Shown here: one piece after another, positions 9,748 through 16,788 of the stretch
Position numbering within the stretch: position 1 is the first letter of the stretch
Layout: each line of letters starts with the position of its first letter
From: Synechococcus sp. PCC 7335
Lineage (GTDB): Bacteria; Cyanobacteriota; Cyanobacteriia; Phormidesmidales; Phormidesmidaceae
Reading direction: 5' to 3'
Length of the DNA: 64,000 nucleotides
NCBI RefSeq assembly: GCF_000155595.1
Contig: NZ_DS989904.1
Coordinates: 1,321,536 to 1,385,535 of the forward strand
Translations under genes and position numbers: made by a program
Notes under the pieces: model-generated
Told to the model about the DNA's origin: nothing
Seen by the model: the letters and a program-made list of their open reading frames with translations, nothing else
Database searches by the model: none

Positions 9748-10334
9748 CGATTCTCTCCACTAGACGGCTGCTCTTCTGTTGTTTGTTCTTCTAACCGCTG
9801 CTTTAATATGGGTTCTATGGAAGGATTCTGAATGATGGCCCAGTTTTTAATTGCTTCAGAGATGCCTTGTAGTATGAGTAGAACAAAGCAAACGAGAATC
9901 ATCGTTTTGATTGGGTAGCGCAGCAGGCCGCCTGGATCAGGCGAGGTTTCGCGGACCGCCCAGGATTTAGAGACTGCGCCCCAGGAAAAGTAGAGAACTA
10001 GTATGGAGAAGGGGATAAGAAAGAAGAGAGTGCCGATCAGATCGGCGATCGCCTTCTGCTTTCGATTGAACCGCGCATAAAATACGTCAACCCGCACATG
10101 CTCATTATGCTGCAAGGTATAAGCCGCGCCTAGCAAAAAGACTAGATCAAACAGATACCACTGCGTTTCGATTAGGCCGTTGGAACTGAGATTTTGCCCA
10201 ATAGCATTACCCACATAGCGGCCTAGTACGTTCCACACACCAACACCAATCATCACTAGCACCAGCCAATAGGTGAGCCTGCCAATAGCGTTAATAAAAC
10301 GGTCGATTCTGTGAGCAACCTGAAGAAGAGACAC
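9744..10334 (-). CDS. TRAP transporter small permease subunit (DctQ family)
   Basis: A 196-residue membrane protein with four predicted helices. NALGR-type sequence after helix 1 (VWNVLGRYVG), the ETQWYLFDLVFLLGAAYTLQHNEHVRVDVFY core and a final helix (TMILVCFVLLILQGISEAI) are characteristic of the DctQ fold, which binds the large subunit. It is the first gene of the pair; the 4-bp overlap with the large subunit indicates an operon. The upstream region to 10717 has no other gene and probably holds the promoter. Confidence 0.93.
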   Translation of the reverse strand: MSLLQVAHRIDRFINAIGRLTYWLVLVMIGVGVWNVLGRYVGNAIGQNLSSNGLIETQWYLFDLVFLLGAAYTLQHNEHVRVDVFYARFNRKQKAIADLIGTLFFLIPFSILVLYFSWGAVSKSWAVRETSPDPGGLLRYPIKTMILVCFVLLILQGISEAIKNWAIIQNPSIEPILKQRLEEQTTEEQPSSGENR

Positions 10335-10717
10335 GGCTTTTTACCTATCTATTTTCCAATGTAGGTGGTATCTGGGATTACAGACAGTATCTTACCGCGT
10401 TGCTAGTCCGCGTCCTAAGCTTTGTTCACTTAGCTTGTAATACTTGTAACTGGTAGAACCATTACTTACAGCAGGCTAAGAGACGCGCAAACGCCGAATG
10501 TAATCCGACGCTTGCCTATAACTACGCTGATCAGACTAAGTAAGCATTCATCCTCGTTTTGCAATATCTTCTATCTACTTCTCTCTATAAAAGAACCAAA
10601 AAAATGCACTAAACCGCATTAGACGCAGTTCAGTGCATTCATGTAATAAGTTTTCGACTGTAGGCCGACTCTATCTACAAAGTAAAGCCTACAAAGAAAG
10701 GTGCTTAATCTTGTAAC
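10335..10717. other. Gene-free interval between divergent-function units
   Basis: About 380 bp between the start of the DctQ gene and the end of the GSP17M/DUF2382 gene. The right part holds the terminator of the latter (10597-10639). The rest presumably contains the TRAP operon promoter. No ORF of credible composition was seen. Confidence 0.5.
10597..10639 (-). terminator. Rho-independent terminator of the DUF2382 gene
   Basis: On the minus strand, AATGCACTGAAC pairs with GTTTAGTGCATT (10628-10639 with 10603-10614, one mismatch) and is followed by seven T residues. It lies about 80 bp past the stop codon of the gene ending at 10718. Confidence 0.75.
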
Positions 10718-11701
10718 TTAGCTTTCGCGAATGACCGTATCATCGTTTGAGCTAACCTCCAACTCCTCACGGCGCAGTGTCTCCTCCGCAGTAACCGTTT
10801 CTCGAGTGGTCTCCTTGCGAACGTTAACTTCTTCTGCTACGACAGCCTCCTTACGGATATCTGCAGACTCTTCATACACTTCCACGCGGGCTACCTCACC
10901 CGACTGAAAGGCATCCGCGGTGGGGGTAACTGCCGCCGTTGTTCCCGGCGCTGTACGCTCGATGACGACCCTTTCTTTCTCAACTGGTACCGATACTTCA
11001 GTCGTATCGGAGACCACCCGTTTGCCAACAGAGACGTTTCCAGTGCGTACCCTATCCTTATTCACCTTTAAGCGCTCTTCGTAAAGCTTAAGGTTGTCCG
11101 CATTATCCAATGCGGAGCCTTGAGAGCCATAGATTTCAAACTCTTCTACGTTGTGGCGCTTCATAATTGCTTCGGCGCTAGCAATATCAGCCGCAACAGA
11201 ATTCACCATGACCAAATATTCACCGGAGGCAACTCTGTCATTGTAGACGCGGGCTCTTTCTTCAGGAATGCCTAGACCAATAAGGGCACCTACTAGACCG
11301 CCAGCCGCCGCACCGATAGCACCACCTGCTAATGTAGTTGCGATCGCAGTCGCCTCAGCACCCGCTAATAAGATAGGACCGATACCTGGAATCGCCAATG
11401 CGCCTAGCCCTACTAGTAGCCCGCCAACGCCGCCAATAGCACCGCCTGTGAGCGCACCTGTAGCTGCACCATCGTCTGCGTGGTTCCCTACTTCCTCTGT
11501 CTCTTTGACGCCTGTCTCGATTCCAGATACCTCATCGGCGTCTCTAGCAACAACCGAAACACGCTCCATGTTCAAGCCTGCTTCATCAAGGTCACGGATG
11601 ACACGCTCTGCTTCGGCACGAGTTTTGAACACACCGACGGCGCGTTGATACTGGCCCGTTGTAGCCTGAGGTGTAGGTTGGTTGGTATTTTGAATGACCA
11701 T
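10718..11701 (-). CDS. General stress protein 17M-like and DUF2382 (YsnF/AvaK) domain protein
   Basis: A 327-residue stress-type protein. Residues ~20-60 (AVGVFKTRAEAERVIRDLDEAGL, then VSVVARDADEV) form the GSP17M/heat-induced stress domain. Residues ~75-155 are a glycine/alanine-rich hydrophobic zipper (repeated GGAIGG, GLVGALIGLGIP) that may insert in or bind membranes. Residues ~200-325 form a DUF2382-type charged region (LYEERLKVNKDRVRTGNVSVGKRV). ATG at 11701 is preceded by AAGGAG at a good distance. Such proteins are linked to desiccation or salt stress in other bacteria; the molecular role is unknown. It is followed by a clear terminator. Confidence 0.88.
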   Translation of the reverse strand: MVIQNTNQPTPQATTGQYQRAVGVFKTRAEAERVIRDLDEAGLNMERVSVVARDADEVSGIETGVKETEEVGNHADDGAATGALTGGAIGGVGGLLVGLGALAIPGIGPILLAGAEATAIATTLAGGAIGAAAGGLVGALIGLGIPEERARVYNDRVASGEYLVMVNSVAADIASAEAIMKRHNVEEFEIYGSQGSALDNADNLKLYEERLKVNKDRVRTGNVSVGKRVVSDTTEVSVPVEKERVVIERTAPGTTAAVTPTADAFQSGEVARVEVYEESADIRKEAVVAEEVNVRKETTRETVTAEETLRREELEVSSNDDTVIRES

Positions 11702-11759
11702 TTAGATTTCTCCTTACTTACTGCTTTTTCTTTCTTTTATGCACCCTTTAGGAGCTACG

Positions 11760-12209
11760 CTATTCCGCTGCCGGTGCGATCTCGACATCTACAGCGACAG
11801 ACTCAACGCCTAGAATCTCTCCTGCCAAGGGTTCAATCGTTTCGTATTCTTTCTCACTAGGAACGGTTCCTGATATTGCGACGTTGCCATCTTCAGCATC
11901 AATCGTCAGCTTACCTCTAGGAATATTCGCCTCTAGCTTGGCGCGGACCTCACTCTCTATATCAGAATCAGCACGTTCCCCTTCATCGCCTAAGACTTCA
12001 TTGCGCTGCTCACGCGCTCTAATATCAGAATCGAGCTGAGCCTGACGTACTTCGCTCTCTGCATCTTCTACAGTCTCTTCTACAGCAGCAGGGGTTTCAA
12101 CCTCGCCGCCTACATCCGATGGAGCGTCGGCACTTGTTCTTGCTGTATCGCAAGCAGCAACCCCTAGCATCAAGACGCCAGCAAGCACTGTCGTTATTGT
12201 CTTCTTCAT
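11760..12209 (-). CDS. BON-domain lipoprotein
   Basis: A 149-residue secreted protein. The N-terminus MKKTITTVLAGVLMLGVAAC is a lipoprotein signal with the lipobox cysteine at about residue 20. A long acidic low-complexity segment follows (about 22-80). The C-terminal BON domain (about 80-145: SDIESEVRAKLEANIPRGKLTIDAEDGNVAISGTV then VESVAVDVEI) is a fold that binds phospholipid or envelope components. It lies 58 bp upstream of, and on the same strand as, the stress protein gene, suggesting shared expression under envelope or osmotic stress. Confidence 0.9.
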   Translation of the reverse strand: MKKTITTVLAGVLMLGVAACDTARTSADAPSDVGGEVETPAAVEETVEDAESEVRQAQLDSDIRAREQRNEVLGDEGERADSDIESEVRAKLEANIPRGKLTIDAEDGNVAISGTVPSEKEYETIEPLAGEILGVESVAVDVEIAPAAE

Positions 12210-12696
12210 TCCTATATCTCTTAAAAACTGCGTAGCTCGTATGAGCTTCTACCCGGCTACCTATCCTTAAAGGCCGAAATATTATCGCCTCTAGTATGTA
12301 CGGTGGATTTGCCTAACTCCTATACCTCTCTGACCATATGCATCTCTAACTATAGAAAGAGAAGTTAAGTGCTATATAGTGAGCTAGCCGCCGAAGATAT
12401 AGTGCCCTAAACGGAATGTTTAGTAGCAATCAGCAGTCTCTCCACAGGTCATATCCCTTTTGAAGCCGAGTTTGAATAGCTCCAAAGATGCCTGTCCGTT
12501 ATATACAACAATACTCAAATTCTTCTATGAAACTTCTATTTTCTCTGGCCTTATAGACGTTTGTTCTCGATACGTTGTGTGAACAAGTTCGATCATCTCC
12601 AGCAGATTAAGGATGCTGTGGTGGGGTCTGGTATATTGCGTCTCGTAGAGTTACGAATTCTCTTGCAGAGTTTCTCATGGCGAAGTGTCTATTGCC
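12210..12696. other. Intergenic interval, no gene recognised
   Basis: About 490 bp between the start of the BON lipoprotein gene and the end of a small secreted-protein gene. It should include the lipoprotein gene promoter. Plus-strand frames reaching into this region look like chance antisense frames of the secreted-protein gene. No RNA gene or repeat was recognised. Confidence 0.4.
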
Positions 12697-12984
12697 TTAT
12701 CTGCCTGCGATCGCGCTTGGCAAAGCTACTTGGTTTTCTGCTGTTGCAGCTTCAGCCTGCCTTTGCTTCAAGGAACCTACTGTGTCGAAGGACTGGTTAC
12801 TGAGCTGATCTCTCTGGCGAGTGCGAAAGTTTTGAGTGATGTCCTCTATCTCTACGACTTCACCGCTACGCACTTGTACGGTAGTGACTCTGAATTCGAC
12901 GGCCTTAGCGGTAGGAGAAAGGGCGATCACACCCATCATAGCAAGACCAAAAGCGTTGAGTAGTTGACGGCTGATCGGTTGCAT
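12697..12984 (-). CDS. Small secreted protein of unknown function (paralog A)
   Basis: A 95-residue protein with a signal peptide (hydrophobic AFGLAMMGVIALSP, cleavage likely after AKA). The mature part begins VEFRVTTVQVRSGEVVEIEDITQNFRTRQRDQL, then a Gln/Ala-rich tail. It is clearly related to the next gene upstream, which repeats the pattern AV-[DE]-F-x-x-TTVQ-x-R, EVVEI-[DE]-D-[IV]-T-x-NF and QR-[DE]-[RQ]-L. The family is not recognised. The conserved segment around EVVEIEDIT is presumably the functional part. Confidence 0.7.
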   Translation of the reverse strand: MQPISRQLLNAFGLAMMGVIALSPTAKAVEFRVTTVQVRSGEVVEIEDITQNFRTRQRDQLSNQSFDTVGSLKQRQAEAATAENQVALPSAIAGR

Positions 12985-13130
12985 AACTTAGTTCCTTAAA
13001 TCAAGTCGGTGATTAACTTCATTGATTTGAGAATGCCACCAGCTTGATTGTGTTGCCTGAGCCTACCTTAAAAGCTAAATAAGCCCTACTGACGGCTTTT
13101 CACCAGCTATGCATAGGCAGCCATCAGCTG

Positions 13131-13451
13131 CTACTCAGAAAGCCCTGGGCCTTCATTCTGTGTAGACGGTTTTAGGGCATCTGCTTGTTCGCCTTCTAAG
13201 GGAGCTGCTTCTGATGGTTGATCTTCGCCCTCTACCGCTTCTGTTTCTTGGTTTAGCCGTTCTCTTTGTAGTTCTTGAAAGTTTCGAGTGACGTCATCTA
13301 TCTCTACGACTTCGTCCTCTGCAACGCCACCCGGGCGCTCTTGTACCGTGGTAAAAACAAAATCGACGGCGCTAGCAGGAGGTGCGATCGCCAATCCACT
13401 GACCGTCATCAAGACAAAAGACCTAAACAGTTGATGCATACTGTGCCTCAT
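13131..13451 (-). CDS. Small secreted protein of unknown function (paralog B)
   Basis: A 106-residue protein with a signal peptide ending at about PPASA. The mature N-terminus VDFVFTTVQERPGG...EVVEIDDVTRNFQELQRERL parallels paralog A, with an insertion of about four residues before EVVEI. The C-terminal half is acidic and Pro/Gly-rich, likely disordered. It is 146 bp upstream of paralog A on the same strand. The two look like a tandem duplication that has diverged in the tails. Function unknown. Confidence 0.7.
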   Translation of the reverse strand: MRHSMHQLFRSFVLMTVSGLAIAPPASAVDFVFTTVQERPGGVAEDEVVEIDDVTRNFQELQRERLNQETEAVEGEDQPSEAAPLEGEQADALKPSTQNEGPGLSE

Positions 13452-13586
13452 CGCTAAAGTTCCTTTCAGAAGTCTGGTCCTTAATTCACTTCACGATGCC
13501 GATCGTTCCTTACTAAAAGATGAGGGGATCGCTAGATCTACACAAAAATACATGGATCATTACAGTCGTCAGACACTCAATGTTGC

Positions 13587-16500
13587 CTACGTTGTTTCTA
13601 CCAAAATTACCCCCGCTGCTAGTTCTCTTTGGTCAGAGACCACATCGTCTCGTTTTTGTTGAATACTAATCAGCTTTACTTCTAGCTCTCTATTCACTTT
13701 GTTTAGCTGCCCTTGCGTTGCAGGAATGATGCGAGTTTTTCCAGATTGCTTGAATCTCTCTATCCGAGCGGCCAGTTCATGCTGTTTTCTTTCTGCGAAG
13801 GCACGGGCACTTTTTTCTTGAATGTCGCAGCGGCTGTCGTTTTCTTCGTAAAAGTCCTCTAGCGCTTTCCCAAAGGAGTCTTCTAAATCCTCTCTGCAGC
13901 GAGCTTGTGCTTCTATAACGCTGTTAATATCTTGGATGAAGCTGCTTGCGTTGGGTTTGATCTGACCAACTCGCACCAGCGTTGAAAGGACAGACTCTGA
14001 GACCTGAGCGTCTAGCAGTTGATTATTCCCTACATTGATTAGCTTATAGGCAATTTGACTCTCTGTTCTAAGTCCTGTAAACGTCCACAGGTAAACGGCG
14101 TAAGCATAGAGACCAGCTTCCAGGTTGCTTTGTTCAGGAGTGGTGTGGATAGCGGAGACGGGATGAAGCGTTTGAGCGGCCGTGGCGTAGCGATCGCGTA
14201 TCCATAGGATTAGAGGGTGAGTTGAGTCTAGTAGCTCGTTACGCTTGCCCATACTGCCCTTTATCTTAGGATCGAAAAAGCAGCTTACGGGCCCGCTGGA
14301 CTTATGGAGTTGCGTAGGCGTGGCACAGCGATTTTGAGATATAAAAAACTGCAGATCGACCTTAGCTTTCTCGGATAGTGTGATATCAAACAAGCTAGAG
14401 TCTTGCTGCAAAGTGATGACTGTTCCTGGGTAGTACCGGGAAAAACAGTCTTGGACAAAGGCATAGACCTCATCAGGCTGTAGCCATCTGCCTTTCGCCT
14501 TGCTCTCCTCAATCGCCTCTAGAATATGGTCAGAAAAGGCCAGCATATTTACAGCTTCCTTTTCTAGATTATCTTGAAGGAGCCGTTTATTCTCTAGCGC
14601 TGTCGCCGTTTGCTCAATTCTAAGTCGTTCTTCTTCAGGGGTAAGGGTTTCTTCAAACAGCTCTAGCATCAGGTTTTCCGTCATCTCACCTAAGATGCTT
14701 TCAATATCGCCTACGCTTTCTTCAAAAATGCGAATTCGCTTATATAGCCGCTCTAAGATCTCAGCTTCAACCGTGTCTTTCAGGCTAAAGTTTACTATCG
14801 AAATTCGCTCGGCTTTTTGATTGAGTCTGTCTAGTCGGCCAATCCGCTGCTCTACCCGCATCGGATTCCAGGGCAGATCGTAGTTCACCAAAAAACGACA
14901 GTGCTGTAAGTCAATACCCTCGCTGCCTACTTCAGATGATAGCAGCACCGAAGGTCCCTCCGGTTGGCGAAATTGCTGAACGACTTCCCACTTGCGATCG
15001 CCCATATCACCCATGATTAGGCCCGTTGAAATGCCTGCTGCGTTCAGCCGACGCGCTAAATATTTCAACGTACCTCGAAAATAAGCAAAGATTACAAACT
15101 TTTGGGCCGAATCTTTTGCTAATTCACTGTCTAAAAAATCTTTAAGCTTGTTGTACTTACTGTCTTGCGCTTCTAAATCTAGGATACTTACTCGGTTAAA
15201 GCAAAGTGAGACAGTCGAAGAATTTTGTATTTCAGCGGCTTTGTGTAGCCGAGAAGCAATCCCCATATCTTCCCAAAGAGATTCTTCTACCAGACCTTTG
15301 AGGCTGTGATCCGCTCGCCAGGTTTCTAGTGCGGCTACCATACAGCTTGCCATCTGCCGCTGACGAGCAATTAAGCTCAATAGCGACACTCCTTTCTTGC
15401 CTTTGGTTTGACTGCGGATTGCTTCGGTCACTTCATCGTAGAATTTTCGCTCTAGCGGTGAAAACTCGACGGTCAGCGTTTGAGGATCGCGCTTGACCCT
15501 ATTGGGTAAAACGTCTCGCTTACGGCTGCGAGTAATATATTGTCCTAGCAGAGAAGATTTTTCTAGCTTGTAGCCTAGCTCTACTCGATCCGATTCTTCC
15601 AGCTTTACTGTGTCTGTGAGCGATTGTTCTAATTTCTCTTTGACCTGATTCAGCAGATAGCTATCTTTGAAATAGTGAGATTCTAATGCTTTATTGACAG
15701 CATCTCTTGCTTTCTTCGGCTCTGGTGGGCTAGCCCATAGATATCTCAGGGCCCTCATAACTGGCTGATTAGCACCTAACATGGTGCTGAAAATGTCTTC
15801 ACTAAAAAAGTCGTCTGGACTAATCAGCCGTAGCAGTTGAAATAGATTGGAGTTGTCAATCTGGACAGGGGTGGCTGTGAGCAGCAGTAGATAGCGCGAA
15901 GCATCACGGATAAGCCGACCGACCAGATTGCTAGCAGTCGCTGCGTTTCTTAGATAGTGAGCTTCGTCAATGACAGCGAGATCAAACAAACCAAACTCAT
16001 CATTGGCAGGGTTGGCGTCTAGCAATCGGGCTAATTCGGCTCGGGTATTTTTGGTGTTGATATCTTCCCAATTGCCGCTAGGTCGTAAGCCTTCTAGACT
16101 AGCAATACAGGCAAACGACTGATTTTGCTGGCTTTCCAAGCAAAGTTTAGTACGCCCCAGTAAGTCTTTCGCATCGACAATCTCGGCAAAAATATTGAAC
16201 CGCTGGGCAAGATCGTCTTTCCACTTTTGACGCAGCATCGCCGGGCAGACAATCAGTATCCGTCTGGCATCAGCGCGGGTCTGAAGTTCTTTCCAAATGT
16301 ACATCGCTTCAATGGTCTTGCCCAGCCCCACTTCATCGGCAATCAAAAGTCTACCGACTGGAGAATCTAGAAGCTTTAGAACGGGTTTGAACTGATGCGC
16401 GTAGAAGTCTGTTTGACTAGACTCCATGCTATAGAACACATTGGTCAGCTCGCCTTTTATCTTTTCAAAAGTAAGGATTCTTCTTAGATCAGCAGGCCCG

Positions 16501-16742
16501 CCAAACCGTCCTTGTTTGAGAAGTTCTTCTACACTTTCATCTTCACTACAAAGCTCTAGTAAGTTCTTAGGCTTAAAGATTCTCTCAGCCGGTCCAAACC
16601 GAATTTCGACTAGTGTACGGGTACCCGCTTGGCGTACTTTACCTGTAGTTTTACCACGTCTGCCGGGGTTAGCCTTGATTCGAACATCCTGATCAGGCTG
16701 TTTAGGGTCCCAGTCATTGACGCTTCGAGAGGACTTAATCAT
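13587..16742 (-). CDS. RapA/HepA-like SWI2/SNF2 family ATPase
   Basis: A 1,051-residue superfamily-2 ATPase predicted to translocate on double-stranded DNA. Residues ~10-62 resemble the small beta-barrel (Tudor/KOW-like) domain at the start of RapA-type proteins. Motor motifs are intact: DEVGLGKT at 136-143, DEAH at 259-262, LTATPV at 288-293, SSEVGSEGIDL around 602-611 and QRIGRLDRLNQ around 632-642. The C-terminal ~400 residues are helical and charged and not recognised. No nuclease or methylase domain is visible. It is preceded by the Hsp70-like gene at a 46-bp gap on the same strand. RapA itself recycles RNA polymerase; this one could instead belong to a genome-protection module, which is inference. 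Confidence 0.9.
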   Translation of the reverse strand: MIKSSRSVNDWDPKQPDQDVRIKANPGRRGKTTGKVRQAGTRTLVEIRFGPAERIFKPKNLLELCSEDESVEELLKQGRFGGPADLRRILTFEKIKGELTNVFYSMESSQTDFYAHQFKPVLKLLDSPVGRLLIADEVGLGKTIEAMYIWKELQTRADARRILIVCPAMLRQKWKDDLAQRFNIFAEIVDAKDLLGRTKLCLESQQNQSFACIASLEGLRPSGNWEDINTKNTRAELARLLDANPANDEFGLFDLAVIDEAHYLRNAATASNLVGRLIRDASRYLLLLTATPVQIDNSNLFQLLRLISPDDFFSEDIFSTMLGANQPVMRALRYLWASPPEPKKARDAVNKALESHYFKDSYLLNQVKEKLEQSLTDTVKLEESDRVELGYKLEKSSLLGQYITRSRKRDVLPNRVKRDPQTLTVEFSPLERKFYDEVTEAIRSQTKGKKGVSLLSLIARQRQMASCMVAALETWRADHSLKGLVEESLWEDMGIASRLHKAAEIQNSSTVSLCFNRVSILDLEAQDSKYNKLKDFLDSELAKDSAQKFVIFAYFRGTLKYLARRLNAAGISTGLIMGDMGDRKWEVVQQFRQPEGPSVLLSSEVGSEGIDLQHCRFLVNYDLPWNPMRVEQRIGRLDRLNQKAERISIVNFSLKDTVEAEILERLYKRIRIFEESVGDIESILGEMTENLMLELFEETLTPEEERLRIEQTATALENKRLLQDNLEKEAVNMLAFSDHILEAIEESKAKGRWLQPDEVYAFVQDCFSRYYPGTVITLQQDSSLFDITLSEKAKVDLQFFISQNRCATPTQLHKSSGPVSCFFDPKIKGSMGKRNELLDSTHPLILWIRDRYATAAQTLHPVSAIHTTPEQSNLEAGLYAYAVYLWTFTGLRTESQIAYKLINVGNNQLLDAQVSESVLSTLVRVGQIKPNASSFIQDINSVIEAQARCREDLEDSFGKALEDFYEENDSRCDIQEKSARAFAERKQHELAARIERFKQSGKTRIIPATQGQLNKVNRELEVKLISIQQKRDDVVSDQRELAAGVILVETT

Positions 16743-16788
16743 CTATCTGCCTATCTGCAAAGAAGAACGAAAGCATAAGAGTAGATGC

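Noticed and set aside
12561..12963. Two plus-strand frames overlapping the small secreted-protein gene
   Set aside because: The minus-strand frame has a signal peptide and a paralog next to it, while these have neither.
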